Assembly: GCA_942486035.1 (NCBI GenBank)
Contig: CALNXK010000072.1
Location: 2,181,001 to 2,245,000, forward strand
DNA from: Porites lobata
Lineage: Eukaryota; Cnidaria; Anthozoa; Scleractinia; Poritidae
Length of the DNA: 64,000 nt
Direction of reading: 5' to 3'
Part shown: one piece after another, positions 1 through 13,300 of the stretch
Numbering within the stretch: the first letter of the stretch is position 1
Layout of the letters: every line of letters begins with the position of its first letter
The notes under the pieces: model-generated
The model's input: only the letters and a program-made list of their open reading frames with translations
Told to the model about the DNA's origin: nothing
Database searches by the model: none
Made by a program: the position numbers and the translations under genes

Positions 1-1192
1 TGGTAATTAAGTTTTAAGCAAATTTGGTGGGACAAACAAGAGGCATAAGAGGTGTGGAATTGTGCTATTTAGCCTTATGGTAGTTGAAAATGCTCACTAT
101 TTAATGATGTTAATAAGTTTTTTGATTTGATCTGAAAAAATTAATCTGCTTTAAGGTTTGCTCTACATTCACCCCATAGACCCTGAGGGAGACTAGTATA
201 GTAAAAGAACAAATTGATGATTATGAAAGCTACAATGGACTGTTTTTTAGAACACAGGTTTTAGTGAATTCTTTGAGAATTGTATGTTGAGCATTGCAGT
301 TTGGACTTTGGCTTAAAGTTTTTTAAAAATGTTTTTCATCTTGTTTTACCTGTAAAACTGCTGAACCTCTTCACATTGTAGAGGGGTGATAAGGATGCCA
401 ATGATGTACACGTACAACCAAATGTTGCTTTCCTGTAAGGCCTATTGCGGCACATTTAAACAAGATAATGAACTCAAATGTTTTCAAACAGTGATAACAC
501 AGTTCAGAATAAAATGTCATTAAAACGAAGCAAGTGAGTGAAAGTGAGTACATCAGTTTTTACATTGTTAAATTTTGACTGGTCTGCATAGTGGTTAATG
601 CCATTGGAGAGCTGTCAATAGGTCAATAGGGGCTCAAGCTGGGGAGTGGGGATTCCCCCAGCTACTAAGAGCATGACCCTGGGCTACTTTCATAGGAAGC
701 AAAATAAATAAATAAATGACTACAGGGCAACTTTAAATCTCAGTGACAGCCCTGAATTGTGGAGAGGTGAGTGCCTGTTGTAGAGATGTTGGTAGAGAAC
801 ATCTCCTAATTAAACCGTTTGGCTGGCTGTTTGTTAGTTGAGAGGTTGAAGCAAAGTTAACGTATGGACTTGGTCAGTTTATCAGCTGTTAATGAAAAGA
901 GGTGACCATCAGTCGAGTTTTATTGTCACATGTCACCTCATGGTGAGTACATGACTGCATCTCCACGAGCTCTTTCTGATTGAAAAATCGTAATTATCTT
1001 TTATTTCCACTTTGATTAGCTGCATAGCATTTGTGGATAAGGACTTTTGTCTATAAAAATGTTAACATTAATCACTAAAAAACTTGTACTTGAACTTAAT
1101 CTATAGATCTATAGTCATAATTATAGAGAGTACCCTGTGCTTATAAGTGATTGTACCAATGTTTAATCTAGATCTTTCTCTGTTTTTTTTAG
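1..1192. other. CAMSAP intron (partial) with interspersed repeat
   Basis: No coding signal. Around 600-790 is an element with gggattcccccagctactaa and a tail cagtgacagccctgaattg. Related sequence recurs near 1570-1755 (gggattccccctggcaacta, tgtgacaaccctgga) and 2940-3035 (agtgacagccatgaatt), so at least three diverged copies of one dispersed repeat lie in the first introns. Confidence 0.5.
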
Positions 1193-1300
1193 GCAAAGTT
1201 TGCAGCATCGTTATACTGGTTGGTTTTCCGTGCCACTGAAGATGGAGAGTTTGAGAACATTCCCTCTCAAGTCACCAGTCCTATTCAACGTGACTCAGAG
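1193..1300 (+). CDS. CAMSAP: CAMSAP exon: start of CH domain
   Basis: Preceded by a T-rich tract and AG at 1191-1192 and followed by a GT donor (gtaaac). It encodes AKFAASLYWLVFRATEDGEF and on to PIQRDSE, matching the start of the CAMSAP CH domain, where family members read KFAASLxWL. It begins at a codon boundary and ends in phase 0. It is not the first coding exon, since there is no initiator ATG and the family has residues upstream. Confidence 0.88.
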
Positions 1301-4300
1301 GTAAACACGTACAGTCTATACACCTACACTGGCTTGTAGACCATAGAAATGATGCTATAAATATGTCCAATAATTCAATATTCAAGTTAGTTTAATGGCA
1401 ATTACTTTCATTGAAAAATTGGCAACGTTTTATGGGATCTTTTAAGAGTGTAGACAATATTTAGTTTTTGTAAGTCTAAGGCCATCTTCAGTTCCAAAGT
1501 TTTCATGAGCCAAACCATATTCCTTGAATCTAGAAGTGGTGAAAAGTTTGGGATGTAGATCAATAAGGCTGTCATTAAGAGCCAAGGGCCAGGGATTCCC
1601 CCTGGCAACTATGAATGTGGCCCCTGGCTTCTTTCATTGGAAAATAGGAGAAAAATAGAATCAAAAGAAATCCCTCTAGCTGTTTGATTCCCTGCCTACT
1701 TGTTGTATTTACCCAGCAACTTGAAATCTTTGTGACAACCCTGGATCAATAAAACTATTATTAACCCATTCGCCCCTGAGCCGCCCGTAACCGCCCATGC
1801 AGGTCCACGTGCTTTCTACCACTTTTGACGTCATCAGTTTTAATGGTCAAGGACAACTTTGTCCGCCAACTTGTGCAGAGTGAAGAGATCTTTCGAACTC
1901 TACCAGATTGGGCACAATTCAGTCAGGGACCCCGGAGAGAAAGGCAAAAAACCATGTAACATTGACCTGAAAATTCCCTTGAAAATCTTGTTCCACTACC
2001 CACCTACCTTTCCTTTCATCTAATCCTAAGATCCTAAAAGCTTTCCTAAAAACCTTTGCCACCAAAATGAAGCCTACTAATTGACTTACAGTAGAAGGAA
2101 CAGTTTTGATTCAGTTTGATCCAGGCACTAGATTTTTTTAACTTTATGGTTATAATTATTATTATACAGTTAAGTTCCAAATTTTAGAAATTATAATATT
2201 TTTTGTCTCAAAGATTATTAACGATGGCCAATTTTTTATGAGTTTGGCATCTGAGTCAACACGTGTCATCTTGACTAACAAGACAGGGTTGGATGTAAAA
2301 ATTAAGGGCTAACACAGGAATGTTGCTAAGAGCGGGCTGCTGGCTAATTTCACCAGCTGAATAAGAATTTACCACCAGCTCAAATTGCTCTGGGAAACAA
2401 AGGCATGTGGTAATTTTTTGGATAGCCTGTGCCACAGATGAAACTAAACTCTGGTTAAGTCCATCTGTGAAACAGTGCCAAAATCCTTGTTGTGGGCCCT
2501 CACCTGGGTATCAGGATTTGAGTATGTGTCATGATTGGCCTGTTAAAAAAGCCATTGTCGATTTGCCAATCAGGAGGATGAAAAGAAATTCAAAACACAC
2601 TTCCAGTAATTCGTTGAGTCCGTTGGGGATCTTGAACAAGGATATCGGTTGCTGCTTCACAGATGTTACTAACCAAGATTAAATTATGTCTGTGACACAG
2701 GTTATTTTGAGGGTGGAGTTGGAGAAAAAGTTGGCTTGACAAATAAAAGAGCCTGTGTAGCTTTTCTTCAGCTACACCCCTAGCTGACTGTATTTATTTT
2801 CACCAAAAGATTAGACCAAAGCATCCAAGATACACTGTTTACGTTAATTTACTGTCACTAAGATTTCAAGTTCCTGGGTATTTGCAATTAGTAGGTTGGG
2901 AAACTGAATAGCCAGGAAGTTCTTTTGGTGTCATATTCCTTTTGTTTCCTACGAAAAATAGCCAGGGTTCACGCCCATAGTAGCCAGGAGAAATCCCCAG
3001 TCCCGGGCCCTTAGTGACAGCCATGAATTAAGCCTCTCTTTTCATAGAAACGGATCACAGTCCGCCCAGAGGTGACTGAATTCCTCACAAATGGTGAGAT
3101 CTACAGTAAGGTTTGTAACAATATTTTTCACGGGAAGGCTCCTGCTGTTGGTCAGTGGGCTATCATCCAGACACTCTCTCGTCATGGCTTTTACGTGGTT
3201 GAGGAAGGTGACATTGCTGTTACAGATTCTGCCTTACAACAAAATAAACCCTTTAGAAAGGTAACTATGAGTGTTATGATAAAATAATAATAATATTGTA
3301 ACCAATAAATCAGTAAGAAAGTAAGTTGCCAGACCTTTGTTTAGTCAGTTAGTCAGCCAATGAATTTTTCAAGTCAATTTTTCACTGAGCAGCCTAGTGA
3401 ACAGTAGTGAAAATCTACCTTGAAGCATCTCATCTGGAAGAAAGCAAACTACTGGTAGTTGGTTTTTACAGTAACTGAGGATTTAAACTCATGACTATTG
3501 AGAACAAATCTAGCTACTAAAAAGTGGGGGTGGAACTTGAACTCTGGGCTGCCTTTCAGATCGCTGGTCCAGTGCTCTATTAAACCTTCTCAGTCACACT
3601 GCTTCCCTATTTTGCCACTCCATCAACACTGTTATCAGATGGATCAAGCAGTAATAGCGGAGCTCCACACGCGCGCGAAGCGCGCGCGTGGACAGAGCCC
3701 CATAGCTAAGGAAATGTGGTAATCTACCCATCCGAGAAAATTTGGAAATCACGTGACCGTACGACCGTCCGTCCGCACCACAGGGAAACCAATGTTAACT
3801 CTCACACTTTCCAGCTAGTTTGGGAGCCCAATAGAAAACTAATTGCACATCAATGTTGTGATCAATTGACAGCTGTCAAAACAGGATATCCGCTGACCAG
3901 TATCACCTGACCATACCGCGGGCTCAAGTGTCGACCCATCGAGGTCGAATACTTTTTTGAAGTTATCCGCTGACAAATTACCAGTTTCAAATGATCGCAG
4001 GCTCAAGTCTATTTTTTCCGATGATTCATATGAAATATGTTGTGTTTATGTCACTATGGCCCCGCACTGTCAAGATTTTGATTTCAAACTGACCTCGGAC
4101 GCGAAAATTCAGCCACTTTTTTAAAAATAAAGGCGGGGAAGACTTTTCTTACCATGGTCACGCGTTGGTCACGCTCTACGTCCAATTTTTGTACTGATTG
4201 GTCAAAATTTGACAGGTGAGTTCATGCGGAAAATTTATGCAGCATCTTGAAAGCTGTTTACTTTGACAGCAAAAGCTGACAGAGTTTTGTGTCAACTTGT

Positions 4301-7300
4301 GATGTTTTTAACTGTCTTTTTCCACCGGATGTACAAAATGAAATATAGCTGCTATCAAGAGTCTTCTGTTATCCATGGCTGGTTTGTGTATTGGGTTTTT
4401 GGTTGAGAAATGCGTCGCTTGTCAAAATTGGGTAATCCGATTTCGGATGGCATCGTTTTCATCTTTCACTTTGCTCAATGCGTAAGAGAGTTTAAAAGTC
4501 TCAAGCAACTATGGCCTTCCTTGATATCTTTCAGGAACTGAATCTCGAATGGTAAGCCTGAGTAATAATATTGTTGTATTTAATGTTTGTTTTTGTTATA
4601 TCTAATTTCATGAAGTCGAGCACAGTTTATACGGTAAGTTTTTGCACATTTGTTGAGATTTGAGTCAATGATCTGATCTAGTATCAGGTTTGATATAAGC
4701 TTACAACACTTTAAAAGGCCTTCAGATATATTTTCTCACGGCAAATAGAAAAAAAACTTTCCGAAGAATATTTAGTTATAAATTTGGCTGTAGAAAGAAA
4801 ACTTTGATGATTTTCTTGTTTCGAGGAGTTCATCTTTGAAAAAAAAAAAACAAACACCGGGAGGCCGGCTGAAAGTAAAACAAAATAAACTTAAGCTTAA
4901 GCTTTAAGCTTAAAGACTCAGGATTTTTAGAGACACTTTAATACTTGTCTTCGTGAATGAAAATTGTTGTCTCTGTAAATGTTTTACCGAATTTTATTTC
5001 TTTTATTGATTGTTACTAGTCTCTCTTGCAATTTTAATCGCTTGTCCGTGGTGTTTGTTTTCATCGTTCATGAACATCGCAGGAGTACTTAGAAATGTCG
5101 CGCGTATCAAACGCTTTATAAGATTACACATCGTCATAACTGGAACCATTAAATAGCAAAAAATAACGATAATAAATTGGTTATTATGTTGAAGCGTATC
5201 TCCATTAAAGTTCATTCAAACACTCGATCACACTGACAGCTCGGACTAAAAATGAGAACCGGCTGGCCGTATGGGTGATTTTAGAAATTTTTTGAACGGT
5301 TTCGCTAAAAGCCCACGATTGATCGTCCTGAATATTGAAAAATTGTGAAATGCCGAATTCTGTCCGAGGTCTGTATGATAAAAAGTACTTTTTCACCTCA
5401 GATTTGATGTATAAAAAGTATAAAAAGCTGGTTTACACACCCTCAGATTTGTTGGCAAGAATTTGTAAAGTAAACCTGTCAAACGCAAAAAAATGCGGCC
5501 TGATTTGTTTTCCAAGAATTTGTTTTCGAGGCCTAATCTACTGTGATCAAGAGCCATTATGGCTCTTGAATGTGATAGAAGATGTTTGCTATTTTTTGGG
5601 TGTACATATATTTCTAAAGGCTATCAACTCAATGTAAGATGTTTCACTCTAAAATAACTTATCCTTTCCCTCAAACGTCACATGAATGTGCCCTTAAGTT
5701 AACTGATTTGTGGATTACAAGTTTATTGTTTGATTTAAAATATAAATTTATTAATGGGAGCTTCGCTTTTAGCCCTGGCTAAATCTATATATTAATATTA
5801 CTCAAATATGTTTTGTTTGTATACAATTTGTATGAGTGACGATGTAGTCCACAGCCATGATTCCGTAGCATTGTTATGATTATTTCTACTATTTATTGTT
5901 TTATTTTCAGTCCACTCATCTTGCCTTGATGGATTGCCTGATGAGTGCTTTCTCTACTCGCACTGTAAGTGTGCAACAAGTTGTGCAGAGTGTCAGGTAT
6001 ACCACTGGTTAAATTGTTTGTGACAACTTCTCTGTGTTAGGTTGAGGATTTGTAATAATCTTTATGACACAATAAATAATTTCCTTTCTTTCAATTCCTT
6101 TTTCAACTTCCTTTAGCAAGTTTTCCTCATTCAATGCTTCTAAAGAGCTTCCCTTTGATCTGGAAGATGCATTACTCCTATGGATCAACAAAATATGTGC
6201 CAGTTTAAATGATAATCAGCTAAAGAAGCAAAGACAACATGCTGAACAGCTGCTGCAGAATCAGGACAAAGCCAAGAGGTTTAGGTTTCGTCGTGACCAG
6301 CTTCAGCCCAAAGTGCAAACAGTATTTCCTGTAATGGAAGATCTCTTGAAAGACATAAGTGATGGACAGAGTTTGCTTGGGATTATAGCATTTTACCATC
6401 CATCAGTTATCAGCTTAGAAGGTAAATATTAAGTTACAGTTAACATATCAGACTTTAAGTATTTGTGCAATGCAAGAAAAGCTGTTTTTATGAATCCTTG
6501 AATTACAGTGCTGTAGCCAGTATTTGTAAGTATTTATAAGTATTTGTGCAATGCAAGAAAAGCTGTTTTTATGAATCCTTGAATTACAGTGCCGTAGCCA
6601 GACGAAACGGCCAACTGAGGCAGGCGGGAGTTGCTAGGGGGGTTCGGGGGCATGCCTACCCCCACCACCCCCCCCACCCCAAACACCCCCGCAGAGAAAT
6701 TTTGAACTTTACTCTCTCGGAAATGCGATTTAAGGCGTTTTCTGGGCCTTTCGGTAACTTTTTTTCGAGTTACTTTAAGTGGAATTTAAAAAGCAATAAT
6801 CAGAAACAACCTACATAATCTGGGTGACCGTTAACCTCGCCAATGGTTTTGATCAGTATGTGTTCAAAAAAAATTTGAGTTAACGTACGTAGCCCCTTGC
6901 GATCGATGATACGGTAATTTTTTCATAGTATATTGACTGAATTGCTGAATTCTTTGTAATATCATGATGCGTTAAAAATATCCGATGATTGCTTATGTAA
7001 AATAAAAATGATCGGCGAAATTCGTCAAAATTTTACCGAGGCGAGTGCCTCGGTTGGCCTCATACTAGATACAGCGCTGAATTAGTTGCCAGGGTCCCAC
7101 TTTTGAGGTGGGATGGTACATGTAGAAGGAGCTTACATTGTTATTCAAATTTTAGTGAAGGCAAAATGTAACATGAAATAACAAAAATAAAACTTTGCAT
7201 GCAATTTACAGGGTTCGTACAGAGTCTTGAATACTTGAAAAAGTCTTGATTTTCCAGAGCTAGAAAAAGTCTTTAAAATAGAGGTAAAGGCTTGAAAAAA

Positions 7301-10300
7301 TTGTAAAAAGTCTTGAATTTTTTGGAAAGCTACATTGTATACAATGATTCAGTTAAACATAAGTTTGAAACATGGCTCATAGAAAATAAATCAAAGATGG
7401 TGACCCAGTATAATACACATAAACAAGCAGCTTTTGCTCACCTAGAAAATGTGCCTGCATTGCATGCTAGTAAATTAAGTGCAGGAGAATTACTAGAATA
7501 TAATGACAACAGGTGGTTTAATCAGTTATTATACCACATGCACAAATTTGTTTCTACTGCATGATAAATTCAGGGTTCGTGCAGAATTTTGATCCAAAAT
7601 TCAAGACTTTTCCCAGACTTTTTCCAAAACAATAGTTTATTTTTCCAGACTCAAGGCTATCAAATAGGTGAACAATAGAGACCTTAAAACAAATGCAGGA
7701 ACAAAGCTTTTTCCATGACGTGCAGGCGATCTATTGATAAAGATTTGACCAACATGAAAAAACGTTCACTTCTGACGCACTTGTTGTACATGTATATACT
7801 TTTATATGGTATTATTGCTACAGTTACAAATAAATGCTTTATTTAATTTTCAATTATTACAGATATTCGTTTTGGCACAAACCTTTCTACGGAGGACTGT
7901 GTCCACAATCTGGACCTATTTCGCTCTTTGTGCAGTCAGTTAATCTGCACTTCTGTCCTAGCCCTAAAAATTGAAGATTTGTTGTATGGATCGCAAGCCA
8001 TGAAGCCGAACATCACTGCTCTTTTAGCTGAGTTATTTAATGTATGTGAATTTGAATGGAAGTCACCTGAAATTGGTACCGAGAAGAAACTGATTTCTAA
8101 ATCAGATGTTGATCAGCAATGTCTTGTTGCTAATAAAGAAAACTTCAATGATAACAGAAGTTTGAGCAATCCTCTTTTACTCTCCGAAAAGGATAAAAAC
8201 CTTGGATACAGAAGCCCAAGAGAAAATTTCAAGGTAAAAAATGGACAAATTTCATCCATGCCTGGACAGTTAAATAGCTCTTCTGCAGAGCGCATCCAAC
8301 AGGTTAAAAGTGATATTTGGAAATCACAAAGTGATTCACAAGTGAACTCAAACAGTCGACTATCATTCAAGTCTCCATTTCAACTGGATTTTACTGTAGA
8401 TGATGATCTGCAGCAGCCTCCATTAAATGAACCGTTGACAAAACAAGATGAGCATGAAAAAGATAAAGAAAATCCATTTAATGGAATATTCCAGAGACCT
8501 GTTCTTGTTAGGGACCGAAAACATAGTCTTCCTAACACATTTTGTGTGGGGGGAAGCCCACGTGTCACACCCAGACAAGAACACTCTCTTCTTGCACGGC
8601 GCAACAAGCAAAAGCAAAGAACACTTGATCTTGAGGAGTGGGATATGCAGCAAGAGGAAGTAGAAGGTAAAATCAATTAATAACTATAAAATTAATCGTC
8701 TATAATAATAATAATAGTACTATTATGAAATTAGTTCTTGTACTCACAAAGTAACTTTCCCATAACTTGGGAATGGGCTGTGAAGTTCATGTAGCTAGCT
8801 AAGAGCTGCTCAATCCACAAGGCTCGACCTGCAATTTAGTAATTTATGAACACCTTTTCAGTCCAATTTAAGAACTGCCATAAACAAAGTTTCATGTAAC
8901 ATGTCAAGAATGAGGGCAAGTGCTTTGTCACAGGCTCCAAATGCCAAGAAACAGATGAAAGCCTGAGGCCATGTTTCAAGGTGTTTGGAAACTGTGATGA
9001 AGCATGAAGCCCAAGTTTTTGACACGACTTCTCAAGTGAAACAATAGGAAATTATGCAGTGAAACGTTTTCTCTGGTATTACTTTGTTTCCATGGGTTGT
9101 GTTAATAAATAATGACATTTCATTACAATGCAAGTATTTGATCTCTGATGAAAACCTGGTGAGTGTTTTATCTGGTGTTTCAATGGGTATCAAGATTCAT
9201 CCACCTGAGCCAAAAGATCGTTATTTATTGTCTTTGAGAATGCAGTGTTCTACATTGTATCAAGAAATGCCAAGCCTGATGGATAATAGAGGGTGATATT
9301 GATGATTAAGTGAATGTTCTCACAGAATGTTTTTATGTTTGATATTTTAAAGTGGTAAATAAAAGGTTTAGCCTGGAGCAAAATAATCAATTTCCTTTCC
9401 ATCATCTTCAATTAAATTGATTATTTTGAATTGGAACTGAAGAAAATTTATTCAAGCTTTGATGTAACATGGTTTAAATGGTATTTTATCAAAAATCAAA
9501 TCTTGCTGTCATAACTTGGCTTAAGTTTGTAGCTAACTAACATTTAAACTGTGAGTAGCAAAACTCATTCATTATATAATATTGGATTTCAAAGAAGTGA
9601 TCTTTTTGAGTGAACACCTAAAAAACAAAGGTCTTAATCTTAATTTTTTTTGCACAATATGGACAGTAATGTGTTTTATATGTTTTAATCAATTAAACTT
9701 TAAAAATCTTTTTCTTTTCTTAAAAAAAAAATGCAGAAAAGAGTTTCTTTTTTTGGAGCCTACAAAAAGCAGCATTTTTTAATAGTAATTTTCCATGTTA
9801 TTTATAGGATACATAAATTTTAGTATTTTCTCTTAAAGTGGAAGTGATACTCACAAGAGTAATGTCATATTATTTTGAACTTCTCCAACCCATGGGTTTC
9901 TCTTGAATTCTCCTGTGAAACTCAATGATTTGTGTTTTTTAAGATCTGAATTTTATAAATTTGCAAGAATAAACTTTTGTGACAGTTATAAAATTCAGTC
10001 TTTAAAATGTTACAGTATTATCCTTTGTTTATTTTCAATATCCCTGGCAGGGTTGTATCAGGCACCTCAAGTATTCATGTGAATTTTAAATTCTTAATAA
10101 TAAATACTTCTATAACAACTGAAAAAGTATAAACATGTTAAAAATCCAACTTCACAGATAAAAGCATTCTTCAGAGATATCTACAAGGTATGTTGCGGAA
10201 TATTATAAAATTAATATTATATTAACCACTTAAAAATAATGTATTTTCTATTTTTCTTTAAAACTAATCTGTGTAAAAAAATAATTATTATGATATCAGT

Positions 10301-13300
10301 CGCGACAACTGGGACTTACTTAAATTTTATTCTCTTGGTTGTTTCCCACCTTAATACCTTGCGGAAATACTTTGAATTATTGCCAAAATGTCAGACAGTC
10401 ACAAGTGACCTTAGGCCACACCTCTTCAATCCAGTCATGATTGTCATCTTAAGACAGAATGCAGTGACTTCTCTCTAAGATCAGCAATACTGGTATCAAC
10501 CAGCACTGGCTGTTGCTTTTCCTTAGAGGTGTCTGCCAAAATGACTAAGTAACAACAAATACCAACCTTGTGCAGGTGCAAACATGTGTTTAGACCACGA
10601 GCAGCTGTCATTACTTAGAGCCGCATGCGGCAATTGAAAAAGTATTAAGACGAAATCCATTGGGAAATTGAGTACAGTGAAACCCTGCCTTACGTCCTCC
10701 TCGGTAATACGGTCATCTTGTTATTACCGCCACTTTTTTTGGCCGCCTGGCAAAAACTGCCATACATTTTCTTGTAAAAAAACCCTCGTTGATACGGCCA
10801 CCCCGTTAATACAGCCAAATTTTTTTGACCCATTGGTGACTGTATTGATGGGGTTCCATTGTAAATTCAATTTTCAGTGGACAAAACCTTTTACCAGAAT
10901 AATTAGAACAACATTGCATTCTTTTTTATATTTTTCAAGGGCTATAGATATAATAGGTATCGGTAGTACATTGTAACTTCAACTATTTCTCATGGGAACC
11001 CGAGAAAACAAATGTCAAGTTTTACAAGAACTGTGAAAACACAGGTAAAATTCTGAAAATTTCATGTGTAAGATGCATTTTGGGAAATTTGACATTTCTC
11101 GGTTTCTCATAAGAAATTTTCTTCGGTGTTATTACAGATAACTAATTACATCTATACAATGTAGTTCTTGTATACTGTAATAAAAAACGTGATATTGTTT
11201 AAATTATTCTGGTACAAGGTTTTTGTCCACTGGAAATTAAAATTACTCAACTTCCTGATGGCTTCCGTCTTAATCATGCAAATTAATAGCCTTTGCTCAG
11301 ACTTCTGCCCTTGTTCCTCTCAGATTCACTGTTTGACCCCCATGGATGCTCTTGGTCTACCGTGACTCAAAAGAAAAATACGGCACTGCTTGCAGTCTAA
11401 AATGTACTATACTCAATAAATAAGTTTCGAAGCATTACTTCATACCAGACAAGTAATAAGATAAATGACGAAGCTTTATAGTGTATATAAAGATAAAGCA
11501 ATTTGGGATGTTGCTGATTTTGTTTACTGTAATATTGTCCTTATTGTCAACATTTTAGTAATGCAGGGTCACTTCTGAAAATTAGTGACTGCGGTAATAG
11601 ACTCAAGGCCTTGTCCTTGCCTAATATATTATTGTGTCTTTCAATCCAGAGCTGCATCTCAATGATCTCCAGAGATCCCAGTCACTTAGTGGACTTGATA
11701 AAGCTGCTCCAGTAGAACCAAGGCAGTCATTTCATGCCTGGCGAGAGGAGACTGGAGCGAGTTTATCCGACACCAATCTGTCGTCCAGTAGGAATCAAAG
11801 AATATCACTTGACTTTAGGTGGGTCTTTTAAAAGTTGTCAAGCTTGTAAGTCATGTTCATTTTACAAGGGTGTTTTAAATTTAGGATATTGTGTACCCTC
11901 CTCCCTCAAAAAACATAATTGATTAACTTACCAGAAATGTGAATCACATCTGCAGGATGTAGGAGAACTTCTTTCTTATAGCCTGTGCTGTCTGTAAAAT
12001 AACCAATCAGTCAAGTGTGTTACCATCGCAACTTGTTTGATTGGCCAGCCTTAAAAGATAAATAAATTACCGGTATTAGATAAATTTGGTGCTGTTTAGC
12101 TACTCACAATTTAAGGCCATTTTTTGTTTTGCTTTGATTTAGAAAAAAAGGGCTACTTACGGTCTGTAAGGAAGACAGTGCTTCACAACTTTTTTTTTTA
12201 ATCAAATAAGCACTGTTCTGAAGTAAACGCATCACCAAAAATTCCAAAAATTAGCTTTCCACTGATTAAACTTGCGCCATGTCTATTTCTAGTGGCATTA
12301 ATTCTCTTAACTTCCAAAGTTGTTTAGACGAAGAACATGGCATAATTCATTAGGAATTCGTGGGTTCTTATATGATGATACCGAGTAACTTACATTAGTT
12401 GTGTCTTTATTCTGTTTCTGTCTCATCAGACCAAACCTAACAACCAATGTCACTCAGAAGGGTAGAGAGGGAAGTGTTCCCCAGAAGGGTGCTGAAGGGA
12501 TCCATGCAGAAATTAAGTCATCAGGAATAGCCACTAAACGGGAAGAGCATACATCACAGGACAGTCTGTCTTCAGTTGATAGTCTTAATACCAGACTTAC
12601 AGGGGATAAACCCTGGGAATCTCTGGCAGCAGTGGGTAAGGGATCATTTGTCGTATTGAGATGATATAAGTACAGGTTGAGTTAACATAGGTGTAGGTTG
12701 TCCTTGGTTGAAATATGTGGAATAAAGTTGCTCTTTAAGTTTCGAAAGAGACTTAGCGGGAATGTTTGCTAAATGGGGTTATTGTTAATGGGGTTAAGGA
12801 GAGAGTAATGAACAAACAAAGTTGTTTAAAACCGACGAACATGCTTTAGCGTAAAAGAAAATTTACCCCGGTCGCCCCTGCGTTACACCAGAAAACAATT
12901 GTTGTAGACCCAACTTTTTCTTTGCCTCAAAATGCATCTCTCTTACAAAAAAGACTTCTTTAGCTTCATTTGTTGCTGCTTTTGACCCACCAATAGACAT
13001 GTGGTTCAAGTTAATTTTTCATTTATGAGTGCGTTAAGTAGAACAAAATTCGAAAGAAATAGTTCTCCAGAAGGGCAAAATGTCAAGTGGTCAGCGTCTT
13101 GGAGTCGTACATTAGACTCTTTCACAGTTTCCTTCTGCTTTTGACATGGAGTAGTCAGCGAAAATCCGTTGACACCGCTGGAAAGAACACCTTAAAATAA
13201 TCAACGTTGCCAAGTTTGGGGCGATTTATTGGAAACTAACGAACATAAAGCTTCGCAAAGTCGCAAAATTTTACAGACGTTTCTTTGGTGGAGAGCAAGT

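Noticed and set aside
3072..3287. ORF starting at internal ATG 3072 as a small gene
   Set aside because: It is the interior of a CAMSAP CH-domain exon that starts at 3048.
5335..5637. 100-codon plus-strand ORF
   Set aside because: Lies inside a dispersed repeat in a CAMSAP intron, with no domain, signal or splice context.
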